A program made the translations under genes and the position numbers. The notes below the pieces were generated by a model. It ran no database searches, was not told where the DNA came from, and saw only the letters and a program-made list of their open reading frames with translations. From Lingula anatina (lineage: Eukaryota; Brachiopoda; Lingulata; Lingulida; Lingulidae), in contig NW_019774069.1 in the NCBI RefSeq assembly GCF_001039355.2, forward strand, positions 7,373 through 71,372: DNA of 64,000 nucleotides, given 5' to 3'. Every line of letters begins with the position of its first letter. The stretch's first letter is position 1. This document shows, one piece after another, positions 12,995 through 26,592 of the stretch.

Positions 12995-14458
12995 ACAAAT
13001 TTCACTTAAAATATTTTTATTGCAACTGGATAATTCATAAGCTGTATGAGAATGACAAAAAATTGATGTGTGACATGAATGAATGGAAAACATATTGCAT
13101 TTCCTCTTTAACATAAACATACTTCATAGTAATAGATAAATATATACAAAATTCATACTTTAAAAAATATACCACCAGACTTAAACTGCATCATACACAG
13201 TAGTACTAAAAGGACAAGGTGTCTGTCTAGTACCCATTATCTTGCTGAGACGGAGACAACAGTTTTGTATGGCAATTACAGAATGTATTAGAATGAATTC
13301 ATGCACCATTTATGTCCCAGGAATTTCCCTTGGTCAATATCAGTGTTTTTACAGGATTCTAAAAACACTATTCACAAAACAGAAGTTTTGCACCATACTT
13401 CCAATATTTCAGATTAAAAATACTGATATAATAATAATTATTATAAATAAATAAATGCACTAGTATGCCAAGCCTAGTGACTAGAATCTGTGCAGGGAAA
13501 GTCTTGGAAACAAGGGACTACAAGTAATGCTTGGCTCTCTGGTCTTCACTGCTTCATTGAATGCCCAGAGTCTACACCAGCATGCTTCAGCTGCAGTTTA
13601 AGTATGAATATTTAAATAAATAGCAAAAGGGTAGCTTTACCCATGTCTTATGTACATTAGCAGCCTTAGGGGCTTGACCTCATGGCTAAGAGGTAAATAT
13701 AGGGTGTCATCTGTGGGGCTATATTCTATGGTGATAATTGCAAGATTCAGTGCATGTGTTTAACTGAGACAGTTGGTGCTTTATATAACACAAGGGGTAA
13801 CATCTTTGAATGCTTTACAATTTCCCCTGACACTGTACTTGCTTTTCTACGTGCTCTAATTGCACTTCACTCTTTGGCAACGTAAAATGATCCGTTTCCT
13901 TTTTTGTTTTATCTTAATTTAGTTCTTGTACAGTTTTTCTATTTTTTTAACCATTTTGTCCTTAGGTAGTAATTATTTTTCTAAAAAAAGTCAACTACAC
14001 TATCAGGTTTTATAATAACATAAACCAGTCTACTTAACTAACCCTGTTAGAGTAGTTATGCAAATGACATCAACAACAAACATTTTATGATATGGATATC
14101 ATTATGAGTTAGATCCCTCACCCCCTTATCCCACCACCTGTTATTTTTCCCATGCCCTTGGAAGCAGTTCTGGGACACTGCTGTGCTTCCCCATGTGGGT
14201 CACTATAATACAAACTACATTCTAAGTCTATGTGTTCTCCAACACAATCAAAACCAGAATGTAGTATCATATGTGCGTACCACGCAACTGCTCAAAACCT
14301 CTTTACAGAAATGCCTGCCTGTTACAGCTACATATGTATACATATATATATATATATCAAAAAGCATGTTACACTTTGGTCCAACAGTTCTTGGTCAGTC
14401 AGCTAAGTTGGTAAATGCTGACCAATTCCACTGCACCATTAAAACTGACCATCAACAA
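12995..14458 (-). other. 3' untranslated region of the CREB3L gene
   Basis: This stretch lies after the CREB3L stop codon (minus strand). A minus-strand AATAAA is read from 13021-13016. If it is used, the transcript ends about 150-170 bases from the probable end of the convergent DGK transcript. There are short AT-rich simple repeats near 13430-13455 and 14338-14357. No coding exon seen. Confidence 0.4.
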
Positions 14459-17400
14459 TCAGGCCGTGGCATTGACACTCTGGTCCATCACTCTGATGTC
14501 TGCTGCAATGTCCGGGTGCATGGAGGCTTGATCCACAACCTTGACCTCATCTGCAGTGTCATTACTCTGTGGTGACACAGCATTGAAGACCACTGCGGTG
14601 TTGTCATGTTCATCAGGGGTCACCTCATGGAAGAACTTGTTGGCAATACTGGCAAGGAGGCTGTTTGGATCATGTGCTGCAGACTCCACATCATGTTCTT
14701 CTTGCATCGAAAGCAAGACACGCGAGGAGCGTTCTGTAAGAAAAAATGTTCAATAGTGATAAGTCTTGATAACTACTATAGGATATTTTCTGTACCTTTG
14801 TTATCTACCAGATGACAATTTGGAAATTAATTCATCATATTTTCTGAATTGATATTCTGCACATCCCTGAGCTACTGTGGGTATTTTAATCATGATGCCA
14901 ATTATTATTTTATGCAATAATAATAATTATAACTATAACAACTGTATATTACTGTATTCAAATGTAATTAATGACATTTTGTAGAATATAACATACATGG
15001 GGTCAGTTTATTATTAATGACTATGCTGTAATGGTTTTAAAAGCACAATTTATATTCAAACTTATAGACAATCCATTGGCAAAAAACAGCCATCTCAGAT
15101 AATCATTCAAAAGAAAAAGAAAAAAGAATGTGACTAATCTATTTCGAGAACATGATACAAAGAAGACAATACAAAAACAAGGTCACTTACGGTTTGGAGT
15201 GGCATAAGCATCCTTGGGATGTGGCCCTACCACACTGTCATGGAAGTGGAAGTCTGGTTTGGGCATGGCAGCTATAGGGGAATAGCCTATGTTCAGGGAG
15301 GTGGGGGACATATTCCCCAGGAACACAGAGAAGAACAATACAAGCACCTGTAAAATTTGTAAATTTTGCAGTTATGTGTAATTCAATTTAAATGAAAAAC
15401 TTGTAGAAACTTGAAATGTATCATATTTAAATTCTGAAAGAAACATTATCCCATACAGCTTTTCATGTTACATATTTTATACCAATATAAATTATTTTGA
15501 TTGGCAACTTCACACATGAGCACAAAACTTTAATGTACCCATTAAATACCTCATCCTCATGATTAACAGCATAAAGAAAATACCTAAAGAGACTGATTCT
15601 ATACAATGTCTGCATGTTTCTTTAACTGAGCTGCCACTTCCCTAGTAACATATGGACTTGAACCATGAAGTAAAACAGATCACCTTGCATATTTCATAAT
15701 GCTAATACTTGACAACATGTTGACTTTAAATACGCATCTATCTCCAATCCCTGCTCATAAAGAATGCATGTCAGCCAGTGGTAATTGCTAGGTAACGTCA
15801 CTATATCAGTGCATATGCTCAATTGTCATGGCAACCACTTACCATTAGACAAGTACCAGCTTGTGTGGTGGGTGATGATGGGCATACTTTATTACAGATA
15901 TTCTGGAGTTTCTGCAGCTGAGAAAGTAATGACCTAAAATTGAAGACAATGTACATGTAGAAGAATATTCTGCTGTGGCAACATTTTTATCATCAACAAG
16001 TTTTTTTCCTGTGGAAAATCCTTAAGGAACTTAACTTAATATTATCAGTAATACTGATCACAGTAACTACTAACACTGACTCAAAGGTGCTAGTATACAG
16101 TAGAGAAAAACATTTAACTCTACCATAACATAGCTGTGAATCTTATCTTAAACTTATAAAAATATACTTATACCAATAAAAAAACACTAACCTGTTGCTG
16201 CTTTCCAAACTGTCAACTTTCTTTCTCAGATCATTATTTTCTACATTCACTTGCTCAACTCTGAAAAAGGAGGAGGAAGAGGTTAGATGACAATACCATA
16301 TACATAAAGTAAAATATTGTAACTGATATGTATGAAACACATGAAAGCATCATTGCACTGAAGAAATAACAGCACATTTGACAAAACTTCCAAAATTCTT
16401 TAAATTTAAGTATGTAGATTTACTGTATATTTGAAAATTTCACTTGATAATTTTGTCACATGTCTCTGAATGATGGAAGAACATCAGAACATCTGACATA
16501 AAATGTTTTTAATGCACAAATGAAAACTGTCATTTCAGATCAAATGGCCATTATATCAGATGTACTACTGCTCATTTTGAGAAGCATTTATGGAAAAAGG
16601 CTATCATGTTTCAGTTTGGACAATAGATATTTAATATCACTCCAGGAAATATCTAATCCATTCCACAACAATGACCTCTATTATATCTTGCAAATAATAC
16701 CACAATAATGATAATGTCATGGTGATAATGTTTCCACAGCTGTGCAGGAGGTTGAGGCTTGCCTTGGTGATAAATGACCAAGTTGCATTGAAATGGAAGT
16801 AGTAGTAGGAGTTCAAAAGGCTGTCTCATTTAAACCAGCTGTATTGCATCATGCTTGTTGTTCAGCTGGGTTGACCTTGAGGTCACACATCCACAGACTC
16901 CCACAGCAACTCCCACATCACTTTATACACAAGCCATGCTGGTCTCCACACATATCAATCAACCATTTCATCTGTGCCAGTGTTAACTGGGATCAAGCTT
17001 ATGCATAATATTTCACTTCCCCAGTAACACTTGTTAAAGATAACATACTTTGTCAAAAGAAAATAAAAACTTGTTTCACCACTTTCTATTAATTGGCAGG
17101 ACAAAAAATTAAAATTTGCCTAAAAGATTAAAAATGCCAGGATAAACTTAATTTGATGAATAAGAAATGCCTTTGCATGATAACCAATTGACATTTCCCT
17201 TTTTATCTTTGATACATTTGCTGCTTTTTATTACAGCTCAAACTTGTTTTTAACCGCTGCTCAAAAATATCCAGTAGGTTAACAATCCTTTCCAGACATT
17301 TCCAGCAGAACTAATTGAATTTCAAACCACAAAATTTGGCACTTTCCACTCAGCACTCCAGTCACCCCTTCTATTCAGGTCACAGTGAGTAACAGCCCAG

Positions 17401-20400
17401 ACACTACTGTATTCAGCCTTGTAACTGGCAATAAGGATTTTATTATGCACCACCCAACCACACAGTGTTGCAGGCTTTTGAAGTTTATCCAGTCATTTCT
17501 TTAATTTCATATTGAGCCTGGCTGTTTTCTTACCAGTCTAGGGAAATTGAATATTGTTTTGAAAAAACAAAAAGCACCTTTCATTAATGATGATTGTATC
17601 TGTGCTTTTGGTCAATTCCAAGAAGTCTGGGAAGGGATCACCAGAAGTGGGAAAACATGTTTTTACAATCAATGAGATCCCATCTCAACCAATTCTCTCA
17701 AGGAAAAATAACAAGATTACTCAGATCAGTGGCCTGCAAACACTCACCTTTTTTCTAAACACTCCAAGTATTCCTTCTTTTTCCGCCTACTTTCTTGTGC
17801 TGATATCTAAAAGAGAAAAGAGTTGTTGAAAAGAGTCAATAGTTATTAGAAAATCTTTTAAGAAATCGGAAATCCTGCCAAATGCTTAAAACTAGTGTCA
17901 TTTCCTCTACGTTGATTTATCTTTCCCTGCCAACAGGCATGAGAGTAACGATGTCTGACCCTGTTAACCTAAAGTGACTTTTTTTTCTAGTTCTGATAGA
18001 CATCAAGCTGGTAAATGCTTCCATTAGAACAGTCTAGACCTAGAATAACTTAATTTCTTTGTAGTATGGCAAGTTTTCCAAAACAGATGGGTTGCTTAAA
18101 GTGAACTTGTAACAAGTGGGAAATACTGGGTAAAAAAACAATTCATGGAAAATGATTTTATGCTGACCTAAAATGCCCCACTGTACTTTTGTTATTGCTG
18201 GGTAGGGCATTTGGGTTGACCTGAAGTGCACACCAGTGTGATTAATGGTCACCGAGTAACACTGCAAGAAAACCCTTGACCAGGGACTTAACTTTCATAG
18301 AAACATTTTGATGTTCCACCTTCAAAGGGAAACTGTGTCTATATACAAAATAAAACCTACCTTGTTTTTAATTTTCCTTCTTATTTTCTTAAGATTTTTC
18401 TCCTCTTGCTTTGTGAGTGGCAGTTTTGAAGGTATGGGATAACCTTCTGATATTAATGTCCTCTTTTCCTCTTCTGTTAATATTAAAACTCCAGACTGAG
18501 GAATCTGTGAATATAGACAGGAAAAAAAACATTAATCATGTAAATATTTTCCACATAATATGATGTGATATACACAAAAATCACCTTACATTCAAAAAAT
18601 ACCCTCAGCCTAGATTGTCAACTGTTACTTTATTATAAAATTGACAATTATGTTTAACAGGTATTTAACAGCCATAGTTAAAAATAAACTTAAAAAGATT
18701 CAGCAACTGTTTATGTTCTCTACTTTTCACTTGTCTTTTATACTTTTAATCAGCTTTCACGTAATATATCCATGTTAATAATCAAGTCTAAGATAGAGAA
18801 GGGTTTATATCTGCATCATGTTGGATGTATTAATGCATGTACATGTATAAATATTAAAGTCTGGTTCTATATCTAAGGAGTGTAAATTATCTGAGGAGTG
18901 TAAAATTGTGACCCATTACTGACACCAGTTCAGAGGGACTTTGGATAGATTGAACTTTTTTTGGTTGTTTTGACTGCTAGAAAGTAAGAAAAGAAAGACA
19001 ACAGTTGATCCATCTACAACTTGATCAACAGGAAGTCCTACAGTTAATGTAGCTCTACAATAAGGAAAAATTCCATCACTGGTTCATGCATAAAAAATAT
19101 GCAACCCACATGCACATAAAGCAGATTGTGTCCAGCATACAGATAATAAATTCTAGCTTTCATGGTCTATAAAATATTAATTCATTCCACTATCAATATA
19201 CAGTAGAAAGAGAAACAGTAACCATTCAAATGATGCTGGTGCTTGATAACAATACAGCTCTGGCAATGTGTAGCACTGACGTTACTTCTGTCTCTCTCTA
19301 TATATATAATAATATATATTAAAGTGCATTAAATAATCATCTCAACTCACTTAACATTAACCTTGAATATTTGCCCATTTCTTTCTTTAAATAACTGTTT
19401 CACATCTACTGTTATTCTATATCTTTGGATACAAACATTTCTTTTGGCTAGGGTGTGCTTCCACAAACCCAGCTAAATAGAGATAAGGGGCACTTTAGGG
19501 TCAAGCAGGGCTTTATACAGAGAGGATACTCATATCTGAGGATAAACAGGTGGTGCTATTCTTGGTGAGAGAGCAGATGTGCCATGTAAAGGGAAAACAT
19601 GTCACCCTACAGCACATCACAACTTTGGCTTCCAGCAATATTCCCTCGAGTCTAAAACAATTTAATATTCCCAACTATGTGACCACAGGTTCACAAATAG
19701 ATGACATTTCATATGTGAAAATGAGAAAAATGTATATATTATTAAATGCACAATTACCAATTTTCCTGCAGCCAAATTAGAAACTTATACATCATGTACT
19801 ATAGCATACACTTACAGTGCTCTGAATAAATGGTGATGGCATAGGTTGCCGCATTTGTGAACGCGGCTGTAACATTCTCTGTGGACTGGAAGGTGGAGAG
19901 CGGCGTGGGCTCAGGCCACCTTCACTGTCACTAGAAGCACTGCTTGGAGGGGTCGGTGGCAGGTGGATGGAATCATAACCTGAAATCCATGAAATTGTGA
20001 TTGTAAAAACAATGTTTTCAATTTCAAGAAAACTAGACAGGGAACAATAAAAGGTGAAATTTCTGGTTGTTGGCAATATATTTGCCATGTGAAGTCCTTG
20101 TGAAAGTTCAATGTTCTGACTACAGTTTTTAATGATATCATAATTATTATAAAAATAGACAAATTATGAATCTCATACAAAACTGAGGGACGTACTAAAA
20201 GCATGAAATATACAAAATGAGAATAACGTGTAGTTAAAACCTGTCTCCTTCCCCAAATAAAAAAGTAACACAACCATGAGTCAAAGTGCACTCTTCTCAA
20301 ACAAACATAAGTAGGTAGGGGGTCAGTGAATAGAAGGGAAAATGTAATCTTAACTAATTATCTAAACAAATATTCAGAAGCAAGGCATACTATCTTAATT

Positions 20401-23400
20401 TACGATGGCATCCATTTTGTTTTTTCTAGCTTTCTGTCAATATGCTTCCCAACAATCATAGTCTCATTTTGAAACACAGTGGTAATGACTCCAATACATT
20501 CCAAATGTCAATTATAATTGATTTCCTTAGAATAATCAAGACAGGTAATATTATCAAGGTTTAGCTACATGCAAAAGCCAATCTACTATCCTCATGCTGA
20601 GCTCAGACTGGTGAATAATTAATCTACTCAGAAGAGTCAATATCTTACTTGTTGATTCGATGTCCATGGCATCAGGTGGTTCAACCTTAATGTTGACTTT
20701 GGGAATGGTGTGCTTCTCTTGCTTGAACTGTTGTTCTACCAGCTGTGTTGTAGTGGCCAGTATGATTGTGGGTTGTTTCACATAGCATGTGTGGGTCTGT
20801 CCGTTGCCGCCAGTCAGGGTCTTCGTCGCCATTTCCGTTTCCAGTCGCTCCTGTTTTATCAGGCTCATTTGTCGTTTTTCTGTTGGCATTGTTGTGGTTG
20901 TTGTTGTTGCTGATGTTGGTGCTGTTACCGTGGTCATGGTCAGGTCCAGTGGATTGCAGCTCTGGGCAGGGAACAACTCAGTGTCCATTTCTAAATTAAA
21001 AAGAAATTAACATTTCTAAAACTTCTTTTCTAGTTGAGACAAAATCTAAATCTAGCTTGGGTTACATCAAAATCAATGCAACCAAAACATCTTCAACTTT
21101 GCTTCATAAAATACCATTTAATAGTAGTCTAAGTGTGATTCAATAAAAAGCATTATGCTAATTACATAAAAAGTTTTTTACCATATGGGTTCACATAGTT
21201 TATATAATGGAATACTTAACTACCATAAAAGTATCATGTAGTTAAAGAAATCGGTTTCATATTTTTAATACCTGTATTTATTAAAATCATATCTTCTTAA
21301 GACATATCTATAGACAATAGCAGGCTGAGAATCATGGAGAGAAAACTGTTAATAGCAAAATGATGATGAAAGTGTAGGTCATAGTAATGGCAATTCCAAA
21401 TCTAACATAAGGTGAGTAGCAAAGCCATCTTTTATCTTGTCTGTCTTCAGCATGCCATGGACTGGGGACCACAACAACTGGATCCTGTGTTCTAGGCCAC
21501 ATAATAGAACAGTAACACACTAAGACTTGATGGCACCTACACATGCTACATGTGCACTTCACAAATACCACTGACTGGCCATGCTGTTTGTTCAGCATGC
21601 AAGTGGGAGAAACAAAGCCTAGCCTGTGTATGAATATAGAATAACCACTAATGTTCTATCATTTCATCACCTGTGTAATGTCACTACAGGTGGTTCACTT
21701 GATTATACAAAGCTGATAATAATAATGACCCCTTAATTATAATTACAGGACCCCCATATCTATCCCCTCATAAATAAGGTAGTAAATATAGTCTTCAATT
21801 AGATTACAGATCATTTGCGTTGTCTGAGTGAAAATCTACCTAAACCTGGCCAGAGACCTATATGGTCAATGAACATATGCTGGCTCTTAGTTCATTTGGA
21901 TATGAGAATTTCACTTATCAACAACCATTAAAGGGATAATAACTCTTCGTATGAGATCTATATTTCACAATAAAAACATTTGTGAATAACTCATAGAAAT
22001 ATAATATATTCTGTTTTACCACAAAACGGCAGTAATAGCTATTATTCTGATATCTGAGCTTGTCTTTAGACCACGTGACCTCCATTGATGGCTATACTCT
22101 GTTAAAATCTCTTAAGAGATTTTAACAAAAAACCAAACTTTTTAGAAAAAAACCAGGGACTAACTTTGAATGTAACAAGNTTATAACAACTGTAAATTAC
22201 TGTATTCAATTGTAATTAATGACATTTTGTAGAATATTACATATATGGGGTCAGTTTATTATTAATGACTATGCTGTAATGGTTTTAAAAGCACAATTTA
22301 TATTACAACTTAAAGACAATCCATTGGCAAAAAACAGCCATCTCAGATAATCATTCGAAAGAAAAAGTAAGAAGAATGTCACTAATCTATTTCTAGAACA
22401 TAATACAAAGAAAGCAATACAAAAACAAGGTCACTTACGGTTTGGAGTGGCATAAGCATCCTTGGGATGTGGCCCTACCACACTGTCATGGAAGTGGAAG
22501 TCTGGTTTGGGCATGGCAGCTATAGGGGAATAGCCTATGTTCAGGGAGGTGGGGGACATATTCCCCAGGAACACAGAGAAGAACAATACAAGCACCTGTA
22601 AAATTTGTAAATTTTGCAGTTATGTGTAATTCAATTTAAATGAAAAACTTGTAGAAACTTGAAATGTATCATATTTAAATTCTGAAAGAAACATTATCCC
22701 ATACAGCTTTTCATGTTACATATTTTATACCAATATAAATTATTTTGATTGGCAACTTCACACATGAGCATAAAACTTTAATGTACCCATTAAATACCTC
22801 ATCCTCATGATTAACAGCATAAAGAAAATACCTAAAGAGACTGATTCTATACAATGTCTGCATGTTTCTTTAACTGAGCTGCCACTTCCCTAGTAACATA
22901 TGGACTTGAACCATGAAGTAAAACAGATCACCTTGCATATTTCATAATGCTAATACTTGACAACATGTTGACTTAAAATACGCATCTATCTCCAATCCCT
23001 GCTCATAAAGAATGCATGTCAGCCAGTGGTAATTGCTAGGTAACGTCACTATATCAGTGCATATGCTCAGTTGTCATGGCAACCACTTACCATTAGACAA
23101 GTACCAGCTTGTGTGGTGGGTGATGATGGGCATACTTTATTACAGATATTCTGGAGTTTCTGCAGCTGAGAAAGTAATGACCTAAAATTGAAGACAATGT
23201 ATGTGTAGAAGAATATTCTGCTGTGGCAACATTTTTATCATCAACAAAAGTTTTTTTCCTGTGGCAAATCCTTAAGGAACTTAACTTGATATTATCAGTA
23301 ATACTGATCACAGTACCTATAACACTGACTCAAAGGTATGCAGTAGAGAAAAACATTTAACTCTACCATAACATAGCTGTGAATCTTATCTATATAACTT

Positions 23401-26400
23401 GATAACCAACAAAAAACACTTACCTGTTGCTGCTTTCCAAACTGTCAACTTTCTTTCTCAGATCATTATTTTCTACATTCACTTGCTCAACTCTGAAAAA
23501 GGAGGAGGAAGAGGTTAGATGACAATACCATATACATAAGGTAAAGCAATGTAACTGATATGTATGAAATATATGAAAGCATCATTGCACTGAAGAAATA
23601 ACAGCACATTTGACAAAACTTCCAAAATTCTTTAAATTTAAGTATGTAGATTTACAGTATATTTCACTTGATAATTTTGTCACATGTCTCAGAATGATGG
23701 AAACATCACAGGATGCAGAACATCTGACATAAAATGTTTTTAATGCACAAATGAAAACTCATTTCAGATCAAATGGCCATTATATCAGATGTACTACTGC
23801 TCATTTTGAGAAGCATTTATGGAAAAAGGCTATCATGTTTCAGTTTGGACAATAGATATTTAATATCACTCCAGGAAATATCTAATCCATTCCACAACAA
23901 TGACCTCTATTATATCTTGCAAATAATACCACAATAATGATAATGTCATGGTGATAATGTTTCCACAGCTGTGCAGAAGGTTGAGGCTTGCCTTGGTGAT
24001 AAATGACCAAGTTGCATTGAAATGGAAGTAGTAGTAAGAGTTCAAAAGGCTGTCTCATTTAAACCAGCTGTATTGCATCATGCTTGTTGTTCAGCTGGGT
24101 GGACCTTGAGGTCACACATCCACAGCAACTCCCACATCACTTCATACACAAGCCATGCTGGTCTCCACACATATCAATCAACTATTTCATCTGTGCCAGT
24201 GTTGACTGGGCTCAAGCTTATGCATAATATTTCACTTCCCCAGTAACACTTGTTAAAGATAACATACTTTGTCAAAAGAAAATAAAAACTTGTTTCACCA
24301 CTTTCTATTAATTGGCAGGACAAAAAATTAAAAATTTGCCTAAAAGATTAAAAATGCCAGGATAAACTTAATTTGATGAATAAGAAATGCCTTTGCATGA
24401 TAATCAATTGACATTTCCCTTTTTATCTTTGATACATTTTGCTGCTTTTTATTACAGCTCAAACTTGTTTTTAACCGCTGCTCAAAAATATCCAGTAGGT
24501 TAACAATCCTTTCCAGACATTTCCAGCAGAACTAATTGAATTTCAAACCACAAAATTTGGCACTTTCCACTCAGCACTCCAGTCACCCCTTCTATTCAGG
24601 TCACAGTGAGTAACAGCCCAGACACTACTGTATTCAGCCTTGTAACTGGCAATAAGGATTTTATTATGCACCACCCAACCACACAGTGTTGCAGGCTTTT
24701 GAAGTTTATCCAGTCATTTCTTTAATTTCATATTGAACCTGGCTGTTTTCTTACCAGTCTGAGAAAATTGAATATTGTTTTGAAAAAACAAAAAGCACCT
24801 TTCATTAATGATGATTGTATCTGTGCTTTTGGTCAATTCCAAGGAGAAGTCTGGGAAGGGATCACCAGAAGTGGGAAAACATGTTTTTACAATCAATGAG
24901 ATCCCATCTCAACCAATTCTCTCAAGGAAAAATAACAAGATTACTCAGATCAGTGGTCTGCAAACACTCACCTTTTTTCTAAACACTCCAAGTATTCCTT
25001 CTTTTTCCGCCTACTTTCTTGTGCTGATATCTAAAAGAGAAATCATTGTTGAAAAGAGTCAATAGTTATTAGAAAATCTTTTAAGAAATCGGAAATCCTG
25101 CCAAATGCTTAAAACTAGTGTCATTTCCTCTACGTTGATTTATCTTTCCCTGCCAACAGGCATGAGAGTAACGATGTCTGACCCTGTTAACCTAAAGTGA
25201 CTTTTTTTTCTAGTTCTGATAGACATCAAGCTGGTAAATGCTTCCATTAGAACAGTCTAGACCTAGAATAACTTAATTTTTTTGTAGTATGGCAAGTTTT
25301 CCAAAACAGATGGGTTGCTTAAAGTGAACTTGTAACAAGTGGGAAATACTGGGTAAAAAAACAATTCATGGAAAATGATTTTATGCTGACCTAAAATGCC
25401 CCACTGTACTTTTGTTATTGCTGGGTAGGGCATTTGGGTTGACCTGAAGTGCACACCAGTGTGATTAATGGTCACCGAGTAACACTGAGAAAACCCCTTG
25501 ACCAGGGACTTAACTTTCATAGAAACATTTTGATGTTCCACCTTCAAAGGGAAACTGTGTCTATATACAAAACAAAACCTACCTTGTTTTTAATTTTCCT
25601 TCTTATTTTCTTAAGATTTTTCTCCTCTTGCTTTGTGAGTGGCAGTTTTGAAGGTATGGGATAACCTTCTGATATTAATGTCCTCTTTTCCTCTTCTGTT
25701 AATATTAAAACTCCAGACTGAGGAATCTGTGAATATAGACAGGAAAGAAACATTTAATCATGTAAATATTTTCCACATAATATGATGTGATATACAAAAA
25801 AATCACCTTACATGCAAAAAATACCCTCAGCCTAGATTGTCAACTGTTACTTTATTATAAACTTGACAATTGATGTTTAACAGGTATTTAACAGCCACAG
25901 TTAAAAATAAATTTAAAAAGATTCAGCAACTGTTTATGTGCTCTATTTTTCACTTGTCTTTCATACTTATAATCAGCTTTCACATAATATATCCATGTTA
26001 ATAATCAAGTCTAAGATAGAGAAGGGTTTATATCTGCATCATGTTGGATGTATTAATGCATGTACATGTATAAATATTAAAGTCTGGTTCTATATCTAAG
26101 GAGTGTAAATTATCTGAGGAGTGTAAAATTGTGACCCATTACTGACACCAGTTCAGTGAGGGACTTTGGATAGATTGAACTTTTTTTGGTTGTTTTGACT
26201 GCTAGAAAGTAAGAAAAGAAAGACAACGGTTGATCCATCTACAACTTGATCAACAGGAAGTACTACAGTTAATGTAGCTCTACAGTAAGGAAAAATTCCA
26301 TCACTGGTTCATGCATAAAAAATATGCAACCCACATGCACATAAAGCAGATTGTGTCCAGCATACAGATAATAAATTCTAGCTTTCATGGTCTATAAAAT

Positions 26401-26507
26401 ATTAATTCATTCCACTATCAATATACAGTAGAAAGAGAAACAGTAACCATTCAAATGATGCTGGTGCTTGATTACAATATAGCTCTGGCAATGTTTAGCA
26501 CCGATGT

Positions 26508-26592
<85 letters not shown>

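Noticed and set aside
19911-20300. A 129-codon minus-strand frame, repeated at 27204-27593
   Set aside because: It runs over CREB3L exon 4 in the wrong frame and into its intron. Its repetition only reflects the 7-kb duplication.
20710-21010. Plus-strand frames with long Cys, Leu or Val runs, repeated at 28003-28306
   Set aside because: They are antisense to CREB3L exon 3, whose Thr-rich coding sequence gives such runs on the other strand.
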